NCBI RefSeq assembly: GCF_000344685.1
Contig: NW_006920418.1
Span: 1,399,177-1,463,176, forward strand
Reading direction: 5' to 3'
Length of the DNA: 64,000 nucleotides
Origin: Gloeophyllum trabeum ATCC 11539
Lineage: Eukaryota; Basidiomycota; Agaricomycetes; Gloeophyllales; Gloeophyllaceae
Below, in pieces: positions 22,670 through 33,072 of this stretch. The position numbers and the translations under genes are program-made. The notes beneath the pieces are model-generated. The model did not search any database, had not been told where the DNA came from, and saw only the letters and a list, made by a program, of their open reading frames with translations. How positions within the stretch are numbered: position 1 is the first letter of the stretch; every line of letters starts with the position of its first letter.

Positions 22670-23995
22670 CTAACCCATCCGCTGGGTCGCATCGTCGGGT
22701 GGGTATTTAGTTTGCGCGAATGTGAGCAGTCTGAGGAACCGTCAGGAAGACTATGCCAAATACAGTGAAACGGACGAACCTCTTGAGACTCTGGATATAC
22801 TTACGGCTCACTTCATCGTTCAAGACGTGAGCAACTTGGTCTGACGAAATCTTCTCTCGAGCTGAACGCTCGTGAATACTGCAAGCGAATGGCGTTAGAT
22901 ACCACGAAATTCGCAGAGTGAATGAAGCGGACATACCCAACCATAGTAACACCGATTGGCCACGGAGCGTTTCCAATGGATAACCGAAGGTATGCGTCGT
23001 TGGCGCGTTGATATTGTCGCTTTTGCATGTAGTGGACAATCTCCGCTATTCTTGCTAACACGTCCGAGGGCAAATTCTAGTGTGAATGAATATCGGAGGT
23101 TTCAGGATGACGAGCCAGCACCACCTACTCTGGCTCTTAGCAGCTTCAATAGCGGCTTCAAATAATCCGCAGCTTGCTTTTGCGTAGCAGCAGCCAGCTT
23201 TCCCTGCGTACTTCGCTTCACATGCTCCTCCCTCTCTTCTAACGCCTGCTCCCACTCCTTTAACGTCCGCTTTATGGCATAGTAGATGATGGGGTACAGC
23301 TTGTCGGGGTCCGTCTTGACCAGTTCCAGGTCCAGCACGCCACCATAGTCTTCGCCCTTCCATTTACTCTCCTTCTCCTTATCCCCGGCCGCGGACTTCT
23401 CGCGCGCCTTAAGCTCCACGTCTTCCAGGGCCTTCTTGAAGTCGTTCTGGCCACCGATGCGCGGGTGGTCTTTCTCCTCGATGAGCTCTAGCGCACGGAG
23501 ACGCAGGCGGCGCTCCTTGTCAGACTCGCCAAATAAGCGAATGGGTTGGCCCTTGCTGCGCAAACGGCGGATTGTTTCTTCATTGGATATGTTGAAGCTT
23601 GAGCCAGGTTCGGCGTTCGGGTCAGCGGGGGCTGGCGACTGGGGTGCCCCGGGAGTCCGCGAGCGAGAGCGTGACGGGGTGGTACTCTGTTCTCCATTCA
23701 CAAGTCAGCATGCACGACGCGTGAAAGACAAGTGCGCGAGGCATGTCTGCATAAAACAAGAGATAACTGGTGTACATACTCTTGCGCGAGCTGCCGCCCT
23801 AGCCTCGGCAGCCTTTCTCTCCTCCTCCGCTTTCAAAGCTTTCTGTCGTTCCTTCTCTTCACGCTCTTGTCTCTCCTTCTCTTCCCTGAGCCGTTCAAGC
23901 TCACCGCGCCGCACATACTTGTTTGGACGAGCGGCCAAGGCGGGATCTTCGAGCGCCTTGCGCTTGTTTGCGATTTCAGCTTTCAATGCATCCAT
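22670..23995 (-). CDS. PRP18: pre-mRNA splicing factor 18
   Basis: Second-step spliceosome factor that helps dock the 3' splice site. Start [20 protein letters not shown], then a charged helix ([18 protein letters not shown]), the SFM/Prp4-like motif [37 protein letters not shown], a middle block [16 protein letters not shown], and the Prp18 domain with [39 protein letters not shown] and [20 protein letters not shown]. The last exon ([20 protein letters not shown] then stop at 22670) is recovered by splicing out about 50 nt. At least five exons, no disruption. Converges with JJJ1, 221 bp apart. Confidence 0.93.
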
Positions 23996-24231
23996 TTTCG
24001 GCGAGCGGTGCCCGAGGAATACAACAATGAAGCAGACGGGACCGTGAATTAGTCCAGAACGAAAGATCTTCGTAAGTAACCCAAGCGCGCCGCGAGAGAC
24101 AGTGCCAGAGCACTCTAGTCGAAGGCTGGATGCTGACGTAATATTATTGTGGCTGGCATATCCGACAACTCCCGTTCGTCTGTTCACTGTGTTCAGTGAC
24201 TGCAACAATCTCCCTACACGCTTCCACAGAA
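23996..24231. promoter_or_regulatory. shared divergent promoter PRP18 / COX12
   Basis: 236 bp between start codons. TGACGTAA at 24134-24141 matches the CRE/ATF bZIP site; use is inference. Confidence 0.4.
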
Positions 24232-24787
24232 ATGTCTGAACTCGAGAGGTATGCCTGGAGGCCAGTCTTGCTGATGTCTGCTGATGGATTCGTACCCCTA
24301 GCAAATACGTGTTGCAGACGGCCGGTTTCGATGGTTCGCGGCAGTTTACTCGTTTAGTGCGCTGAAATGGGGCTGATACTGAGACGGTGTGCTCTTTTTA
24401 TTAGCCCGGTTCCCGAACACGAACCAGACGAGACACTGGTGAGTTGTGCGCAGCTACGCTGGGATCCATACTGAACACTGGTCGGGGGACGTAGCTTCCA
24501 AAACTACACGGACTATTTCAAGTGCATTGCCGCCAAGGGCGAGGACTTCGCCCCGTGCAAGCAATTCAAGAGGGCGTACAACTCTCTGTGCCCTAGTACG
24601 TCGTTATCCTACGATGTTTGTTCCAGCTCGACCTCTAACTACCCGTCGCGCCTGCTAGATGAATGGGTGAGTATGATGGAGCATGTTCTGTTGCCTCCGT
24701 TACTGACACAGTCATCTCTGTTTATAGATCCAGCGTTTCGATGAACAAAGAGAAAACGGCACGTTCCCTGCCTCGTTGGAGCCCTGA
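24232..24787 (+). CDS. COX12: cytochrome c oxidase subunit VIb (yeast Cox12)
   Basis: Intermembrane-space subunit of complex IV. Six exons: 24232-24248, 24302-24333, 24405-24438, 24495-24595, 24659-24666 and 24728-24787, summing to 252 nt, 83 residues. The product reads MSELESKYVLQTAGFDARFP then NTNQTRHCFQNYTDYFKC, AAKGEDFAPCKQFKRAYN, SLCPNEWIQRFDEQRENG and TFPASLEP. The Cys pattern is CX9C (HCFQNYTDYFKC) and CX10C (PCKQFKRAYNSLC), as in the family, for Mia40-dependent import. Exon 5 is only 8 nt (ATGAATGG) yet is required for PNEW. No targeting presequence, as expected. Confidence 0.93.
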
Positions 24788-25349
24788 GAGGACTTTGTCG
24801 GCTCAGTTGTACTCGCATAATTATTACTGTTCTGCAATAGAATAATTGAGCGTCGCTACCACGCATGGTCCTGGCCACGCTGCCGTGCCGAGACTGGCTG
24901 GCAAGCAGAGAACTATATACCGCGACGTGAAATTACATACCGGTAAACTGTCTCCGAGCCTGCATGTGCCCTGGCAGTCGAGCGTGCAGCCTGCGTGTGG
25001 TCACCCGTATCGAGTCCGCGCCGATATTCGCTCTTCTTACCTGAATACCTGGGAATCTTCGCCCGGCACGTATACAGCGTTTGGGGAAAGCAGAAACCCA
25101 AGGCAGCGCAGCAGGCTGAGCAGCGCGGCACCAGGGCGCCCCGTACAAGCATTGCACTGCCTTTTCCACTGCTCTGGGCCTCTTTGCTCCGCACGTCCCC
25201 CCTCGAGCCAAACTTTTGCCAAACCTAATATGCTTTTCCGGCACAAAATCTGAAGATAAACTGCTTCCAGTGCACCATTATTGTCGCAGCCATCACGCTT
25301 CCCCAGACTCGGTTCGCCAGGCGCTACACCTTTTTCTTCCTTATCCGCC
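24788..25349. other. intergenic upstream of pyroglutamyl-peptidase gene
   Basis: No supported gene; overlapping open frames on both strands carry no family signal. Pyrimidine-rich just before the ATG at 25350. Confidence 0.4.
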
Positions 25350-26405
25350 ATGGCATCCTTCGACAACAATCCCTACCGCGTCTTGCTGACTGGCTTCGGT
25401 GTGAGGTTTAGTTTTCTCCCACTTTCCTTCTCTCCTTGCCAACAGTTCAAAACCTAATGTTTTCAGGTCTGTCTAGCCCTTTGGTCGCTTTCGCGAAAAC
25501 CCGTCATGGCTCGCAGTCAAACCTCTGCACAACACCGTCATGGAAGCTGACGGGTACGAATATTCTTCACCAATCATCCATGACGACCACAGCGCGATGA
25601 TCGTCGACGAAGACGGGCCTCGCCCGCGACAAATACACATCACGAGCCTGCTGATACCCATGGAATACGGTGCCGCTCTTGCAATCGTCCCCCCAATCCA
25701 CGCCACCCCTCCGATGCTCCCGCGACATGGCAACGACAGCCTTCCCTTCATCGCTCCCCCAGAAGACGGGTATGATTTCGTGTTGCATGTCGGCGTAGCC
25801 GGGCGGGGACCATTGAGGATGGAGAAAGTGGGGCACAAGCTAGGGTATAGACTAAAGGACGCAACGGGCGCGATGGCGCCAGTGGTCGCGCAGGAGAGTC
25901 TTGTGGCGAGAGAGATTACAGAGGCGGAGCGACGGGAGATGGACAGGCTCACTATCCTCAACGACCGGGTAGGCAATCGACCTCCGAGCGAGGTCGTTGA
26001 TCCGATGGGGCCTTTAAGAGGGTTTGGGAAGGGATATGAGAATTTCGACGATGATTTGTATACCGAGATTGATGTGGAGAAGCTGGTTGTCCATCTGAAG
26101 GAGACCGGAATCGAAGTGCGTTGCCGCGTTTCTTCCGCCGGTTACTCTACTAATAATATCCTTTCACACTGCAGCAAGTCTACACGTCTATGGACGCTGG
26201 ACATTATCTGTGCGACTTCGTGTATTTCTGTTCCTTAGCCGAGTCTCGACGGGGCGCCTCTAATCGCCGCGGTCCGGACCCAGAGATGCAGGACGTTACG
26301 AAGGTGCTTGGACTGCAGATACCACCAGTAGGGCAGCCGCTGAGTACGGAGGAGGTTACGGAGGCTATTCGGAGAATCATCCTTTGGGTATGTAGAACAG
26401 GGTGA
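25350..26405 (+). CDS. pyroglutamyl-peptidase I-like (C15 family)
   Basis: Cytosolic cysteine peptidase that removes N-terminal pyroglutamate. Exon 1 gives MASFDNNPYRVLLTGFG and exon 2 continues PFGRFRENPSWLAVKPLHNT, together the family start TGFGPFG with ENPSW. A block with DFVLHVGVAGRG and RMEKVGHKLGY holds the expected Glu region; DAGHYLCDFVYF holds the nucleophile Cys. After that I expect a catalytic His in a VLFxHxPP motif; here the aligned segment is TKVLGLQIPPVGQPLSTEEV, with Gln where His is usual. The gene may therefore be inactive, or the alignment may mislead. The model stops at the TGA ending 26405; an extra 3' exon cannot be excluded. About 50 residues between the first conserved blocks are a lineage-specific insertion. 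Confidence 0.75.
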
Positions 26406-28208
26406 ATGTAATACTCAGGTATGGTTCGCATGTATTATCAGCTTTCTATCTCTCGGGCTCTTCGGCGGTGCTTTTCTGGGTCTGCGTATTGCCTGTCCCT
26501 TGGTATCCTTACATATCTCATATTGCGATAATTGACACGCACTTTCACTCTCGATTGACACTGATGACGATCTATGAAACCGATGGCAGTGCAATCCTCT
26601 ATGTGATTTGTGATAGGGGTACACCATCCTCTTGAGGGTCTGCCCTGACGTCGAGTTCGCAATCCAGCTACCTGGAATCGGACAGCCAGACACGGTGGCC
26701 AAACTTAAGATCTTTCCTCCCGACTGGACAACTCCTAAAAGATGCTTAACCAACTTGTTATAATCGTCGGCACCGTACATAGGGGTATATGCATTATCGA
26801 ATCCCTCAGTGCGCCGAAGCACAACACTGGATGCGGAATTACGTCAATAGTCGGGGGTATCATAGACAGAGGACACGTTACTGCTCGTCCTTATCGTTGG
26901 TCCACGAATGCGGACTCTGCAATGAAAGTTCGGACTCAGGGTCCCCGGAGCAGATACGTTGTTATCTAGGTCTTGGGTATGAGCGTGGCCTTGAATAATC
27001 CGCTGCCAGTCCCGTTTCTCGGAAGGTAAGGCTGCTTGCGGGCCATCTGCGAGCGAGAACTGTAAGCCACGGTGCGGGGGCAGACTCTGAATGCGGTGCT
27101 TTCGTCTGAGGCAGTCGGTTCCATCTAGGAAGCTGGTTTCTGGCAAATCTTTGCCGTCGACCTTCTTATGTATGTGTGAATTGACGCTGTCCTAGGATTG
27201 CTCGTTGACCATTCCAGTGGCCATTTTGACTGTGCCTTACTATCTTAATACTCGAGATGCCAACCAAGGGAGACTTCAACTAGTTATGTGCGGCGAGTCA
27301 GCCAGTGATAACACACCAACACAAAGCAAGTACATACCGAGCATCAGGTCTAGGTGCGGCGGGTGCGCTTGAGAATCCGCGAGGAAGGGTAGACATGACC
27401 CTTCTATGGCACAGCTAAGAGGGCGTCAAGAAACTTGACGTGTTCGGTTGACCCTAGACTGCGAGCGAAGTAATTTTCGGAGATCCGTTCAGCGAAAGAG
27501 AAAGAGCGTCAAAGGCAGGACATTGGGGATCCGCGGGGCCCGCGCCAACCCATGAACACCTCCAAGTCCACACTGAACCGTGGTTTCGCGATGTCACTAT
27601 CGACGCGCACTACCAAGAATTCGGGCGGGAATAGAATTAGTGGATTTATACCGGTCGCAAGCTGGATTCCCTAACGGAGGTTCACTCGTACTGTCATTTG
27701 CCTGTACACCAATAGAAAAGATAGTTTCTATTAAAGGTGCATTTTCTGGACTCTGCGAAATTGACTGCGCAAGAAGTGGAAGGCGGCCAAGCTCAGGCTG
27801 TTCACTGTGCTCATGGCAGTGGAGACTCGAGTAGACTCGAACGAGTTTGTGGCTAATCGACCCGGGTTTTCCGTTCCCACGATGCTCTACACGTTAATCT
27901 CCGCGCAAGGCTTCCGGACATGCCAACTATTGGACATCGCTGTCAGCGGGTGCGACGGTTTGCACGAGGACATGTACAAGGTGGAAACGCTAAGCGCTGA
28001 ACCTGGTGAACCTCGATGGTGGGTCTCCGAATCAGGCTAATGACTTACCAAATGCAGCACAAACGTCATGACTTCGTTCTCATTTCATCCTTCGCTCGAT
28101 GACACCTAGCTCATGAGCGGGACTTTCCTCACTACTTCACGAATTTCGACATATATAAGCGAGGCACGATTGCTTTTCTCTCTCTCATTCCCCTCCCCAC
28201 CACCATTC
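26406..28208. other. gene-poor stretch with possible remnants, NR promoter
   Basis: 1.8 kb without a supportable complete gene. On the minus strand at 26,640-26,825 a frame reads smoothly (TEGFDNAYTPMYGADDYNKL and HLLGVVQSGGKILSLATVSG) and looks more protein-like than its surroundings, but I cannot name a family and it is cut off on both sides. On the plus strand 27,580-28,040 has two short frames of unknown origin. The right end carries the nitrate reductase promoter. Confidence 0.35.
28152..28158 (+). promoter_or_regulatory. TATA box of nitrate reductase gene
   Basis: TATATAA 51 bp upstream of the ATG at 28209, followed by a CT-rich leader (ttttctctctctcattcccc), a common fungal core promoter arrangement. 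I found no unambiguous paired GATA or NirA site by eye. Confidence 0.5.
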
Positions 28209-31200
28209 ATGTCCGCCGTTGTCCAAGAACGCGCAGGCGGGGCTGACTACAAGCAACGTAAATACAACCTTTGAATATCGCCGCATCCTATTGACTTGGC
28301 ATAGGCTTCCCCGTTGACTATGCTGGACCAAACGGTCATCCGACCAGTCTACGGTCTACACAGTCCTACCGCCATGCCACGCCTGCGGAGGTCTCGCATG
28401 AAGCGCAGTACTACCACACGAATGCTCATGGATTCGCGTCTCAATCAGGCCACCCCCGCCTAGACGGTAGGCGGGCCGGTATCTCTGATGATCCCAGTAG
28501 TCGTCACTCTAGAGAAAGTCCTGCCTTTGATCCTCAGGAACAGCATGACAAGGAGGCGAAGATTGCTGGATGTATAGCAAAAGGCGTAGACGAGAACGGT
28601 AACAGAAAGATCTGGAACGTCAGAGACGCGAAGGAGGTCTTTGTGAATTATAAGTTCGTTAACGGGGACGGACCTGGCTCTAGACATGCGCTTGCCAGAT
28701 TCGTCCTGCCTACGGTGAGTTATATGTGTGAGATATCGTCCGTGCTTTTGATTCCTTTTTAGACAGAGAGCGACATTAAAGATTACAAGACTGCAGAGGA
28801 GAAAAAGGCTGAGGCAGAGAAAGAGAAGAAAGAGAAAGAGGAGAAAGAAAGGGCGGAAGCGGAGAAGAATGGAGGCCAAGGTAACCTTGATGAATATAAT
28901 ATATTTGCATAACAAGGCAAATTCTGACAGAGGAAAGCAGGGGGTAATACCAATAAGCAAGAGGATGAAATGGACACTAGGGATGACACAGGTCAGTGCA
29001 ACTGTCACATTGCGCATCCAGCTGATTATAACCATCATGCGAACCCCTCGATGCAGTCGGGCGTGGTACCAAAGGTGAAGGAGACAAAGAAGACCAGGAT
29101 GAGAAGCACGAGAGCGAACCCAAACCTGTAAGTCGGATAACCTCAGCACATTCCACTAGCCTCACGTGGCTCCGATTTCACTCGTTCAGCGAAACGAGGA
29201 GGAGGAGGAATTCATCAAGCACGTTATTGAAGAGCAGGAGCATCTATTCCGGCTCAAGAATTAGTGCCTATCTCGCATTCTGCTCATTTTATGACAGCTG
29301 ATTCATACTATCTATAGCGATGGGCAATCCCCCGCGCCCACTATCGAGAACAATCTAGAGATGTATATTGCGGAGGACGACCAGTTTATGCCGGAGAACT
29401 GGTGAGTCCACTCAGTATCGGAGATAAAGCTGGTGATTGATGTATGCGCACTCAGGATACCTCGATCGCCTGCTCTCATTCGGCTGGCGGGCAAAAGCCC
29501 TTTAAATGCGGAGCCGCCGATGAGTGAACTGTTCGGCGCGGGAATGATAACCCCTACAAGACTACATTACGTTCGAAGCCACGGTCAGTTTGCCGACGTC
29601 TTTGCACCTTTAGACGACGGTCTCAATAATATTCCTCGTTCCTACAACTGAATGACACAGGTCAAGTCCCGAGATTAACCTGGGAAACACATTTGCTCGA
29701 CGTATTTTCGCACCCACCCGATATTCTTCCGAACGCCAAGAAATTTTCGATGGATGAATTGGCAAGTATGGATTCTATCTGCCTCCCTGTGAACATCGCC
29801 TGCGATAACAACAGGCGAGGTGAATATAACTTGATCAAGGTGACGTTCTCTTTCCAAGAAACGCCTTATCTGGAGATATTGACTGTCCCTGAAGAAAACC
29901 AAGGGCTTTAGCTGGGCTGCTGGTGCGACGGCGTGTGCATACTGGAAAGGAGTCCCCCTGAGAGACGTACTGATTGCTTGTGGCGCACCGGAGAGCCCAC
30001 CTTCGGGAAAGAAATGGTTTGTGCACTACGAAGGTACGTCCTTGCAAAGGCTGTCTTACTCATCGAGACCTTCATGCCGTCCCCCAGGCGCAGATAATTG
30101 TTCCAGCGGGCCTTACGCTACCTCTATACCCTTTATCTACGCTATGGACCCGATGAACGACGTGATGCTGGCATATGAGATGAATGGACGAGTACTACAC
30201 CCTGATCATGGCTATCCACTGCGATCTATCATTCCGGGCTTTGTTGGAGGAAGATTGATCAAGTGGTTGAAGAAGCTCTGGATTAGCGAAGAGGAGAGCA
30301 CGAATTGGTATCACGTTAGTCGCTTGTCTCTGTGGGCTGCTGCTTGAATACTCACAAAGCCTCTTGAAAGATCTGGGAAAAGTAAGCTACGGATGCTATG
30401 CGATGACCTCCGGGGCTGACTCTGGTGTAAGTCGCGTTATGCCCTCTTTTGTGACCGAACAGGATAGTTTGCTCGCAAAGGTGAGCACACTAAGGCGGCA
30501 TACGACGAATCGCTCCTCAGGGTTTCCTACTCTAGGTGTTCTACCATCACCCTTCGACCGCTTGCTATGAGCAGATCTTAAACAGTGCCATCTGCCGTCC
30601 CGCACATGGGGAACAAGTCGCGCTGGACCAGCGGAAGGTAAGTAGCACTGATCAGGTTCATCGGGTGTAAATTGTGACCTCCGGTCAGTACAAGATTCAA
30701 GGGTATGCATATGCGGGTGCGGGTGCCGAGATCACTAGAGTAGAAGTGAGTTTAGACGAGGGCAAGACCTGGAAGTACTGTTTTCGGTAGGTGGTTCGGT
30801 TAAGACTGGTATGTATTCAACAAACATTGCTCTTTTATCGGCAGTCGGTGGCCGGATGCCCCTTTGCGGCACGGCCGCAAGTTCTGGACATGGTTACACT
30901 GGTATTGTGAGGTGAAAGTTGAGGGCCTGATAACTGCGAAGGAGGTTCGCTGCCGCGCATGGGATTCTCAGAAGGTGCGTCTCGATTGAGTCTACTCCGC
31001 GATGTCATGGCCACCCACGTGGTATACTCCCTTCGGTTCGACAGAATACACAACCTGTTCACCCTGTGAGTGCCGTCAGTCAGGAATGAACTTGAGGATA
31101 TTCACGAGAGCGTCCTCTACAGACTTGGAATATCCTGGGTACTTTGAACAACTCTATATATGTTATCAAATCGACTACTGTCAAGGACGACAACGGAATC

Positions 31201-32934
31201 GCCGTCACCTGGAAGCATCCTGTGGTGCCCGGATCTGACGATGGATGGATGAAACCTTCACCGGAAGAGCAAGTGAAGATAGCTGTCGAAGCTCGGACGT
31301 CAGGCGCAGCAGATGGCGATAAGCAATTCACGATTGAGGAGGTGGAGAAACATGCTGCTAGAAACGACTGCTGGATCGTCAGTATCATGTATCGTTTGCT
31401 GCTCAATGGAGAATTCTCACAACTATTGCCCCTTCTAGGTGATTAATACAAAGGTTTATGACGTGACCTCCATTCTCAGCTGGCACCCTGGCGGAGCCAA
31501 TGCTATCATGCCGGCAAGATAATTACGACTTTCAATGCCGGGTAACCTTTGTCTCAGGCTCTTCCGCAGCATGCCGGCAAATGCCATACCGAAACTACCC
31601 TCGAATATGCCAGGTAATTGCTTCCCTGATGATTCATATGGTACTGGCTGAAGACTCCACCAGTATCCATAGACTACGCAAATAAGTGAGTACCGCATAT
31701 GCTAGTTGGGATATTTGCGATAAACATGCTGCAGGAAACGGGACGAGTGCTACATTGGCGTTCTGACAAAGAAGGGCGTCGAGCTAATGAGGGTAAGCTA
31801 TTTCGCGGATTTTATTCCAACGGCGGGTTAACGTGATCCGCTTCGTCCAGGAAGACGCCAAACGCGCCACGGAAGCTCGCAGCAAAGAATCCAAGGAGAG
31901 AGACGAGTATGCCCTGAAGAAACATAGGCGCGTTGCGACCTATCCTTGGTACCCTGAGGAAACTGATCTGAGATCGGTAGTTGGTGCCCTGTGACTTTAG
32001 TCAAAAGGTCGGAGCTGTCGCACGATACCAGGCGCTACACCTTTTACCTTCCTGCAGGTGAGGGTATGAAGAAGAAAGTAGGCATACCCATAGGAAATCA
32101 CATTGGCATGGTAAGCATTTGGCGGCAATGTCGACATGTCCTGACTGAAAGGATCACAGGGTGTACATTTCAGGGATAGGATGGTGACCCGCCCGTATAC
32201 TCCCACAAGGCCCGTCCTAGCTTCTGAAGACGACGGAACTTTCGATTTGGTAGTGAAATCGTGAGCAGTCCCTGTAGTGCGCTTAGAACGTGTGCGGCTA
32301 ACATTTGGTTCCAGATACTTCCCTGACGAAGAAGGCAAATTTCCGCCCGGAGGAACAATTGGTAACTACCTGGACTGCTTGAAGGAGGGCGAACAGATAG
32401 ACGCGAAAGGGCCCATGGGAGAGGTTGTCTACCTTGGGAGTGGCAAATTCACTTCTGATGGCGAAGAGCACCGGTTCAGCAAGATCAACCTCCTCGCTGG
32501 AGGGTCCGGTATCACCCCTCACTATCAACTCATACATGCTATTGTCCTTGATGATTCTGACGATACGAAGTTGAAGCTGGTGTACTGCAACAATTCTGAG
32601 GATGACATACTCCTGTTCGAAGAGCTCAATGATCTGGCAGAGCGCAGTCAAGGACAATTCGAGATCTGGCATATTCTCAGTCATCCGAAAGACGAAGAAG
32701 ACTGGAAGAAGACTGGAGGTACTGGTCAGTTCGACGAAGGTGTCATGAAGGTGAGTACGCCGGTCTTTACAACTACGCTAATCTTACCAATAGCATGAAT
32801 AGGAGAGAATGTTCGAGCCATCCGATGACTCTTGTGTCTTCGTCTGTGGTCCCCCAGGCTTAGTGGAGAAATCCGGTAAACCCAGTCTGGAGAAATGGGG
32901 ATTCAAGGACGGGAAATCGATGTTTGGATGGTAG
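28209..32934 (+). pseudogene. niaD: assimilatory nitrate reductase, frame apparently broken
   Basis: Reduces nitrate to nitrite with NAD(P)H. All domains are present in order. The molybdopterin domain has WIPRSPALIRLAGKSPLN, the Cys in VNIACDNNRRGEYNLIK, then KTKGFSWAAGATACAYWKG. The dimerisation domain includes YKIQGYAYAGAGAEITRVEV. The cytochrome b5 domain has FTIEEVEKHAARNDCWIV and WHPGGANAI. The FAD domain has RPYTPTRP and LLAGGSGITPHYQLIHAI; the NAD(P) end has VFVCGPPGLVEK and finishes SMFGW. Splicing is consistent from start to b5. At 31,668-31,671 the expected SIH-D-DYANK reads CAT-A-GAC, out of frame, with a stop in the same exon. At 31,977-31,981 five extra bases (GTAGT) separate DLRS from WCPVTLVKRSEL. 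Both could be sequencing errors, but together they make this a likely pseudogene. Nitrite reductase and a nitrate transporter, usual neighbours, are absent from the window. Confidence 0.8.
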
Positions 32935-33072
32935 ACTGCGACAGTAGCCTCTCTAGAAACTAACAAAGTTACAAGAGCACTATTAATCCATTAGTAGTAG
33001 TACAGTGTAATGTGTCTACCTTCCTCAGATCTCATCCATTACATACGAAGCAATCGTGAAAGTAGGAGCTGG

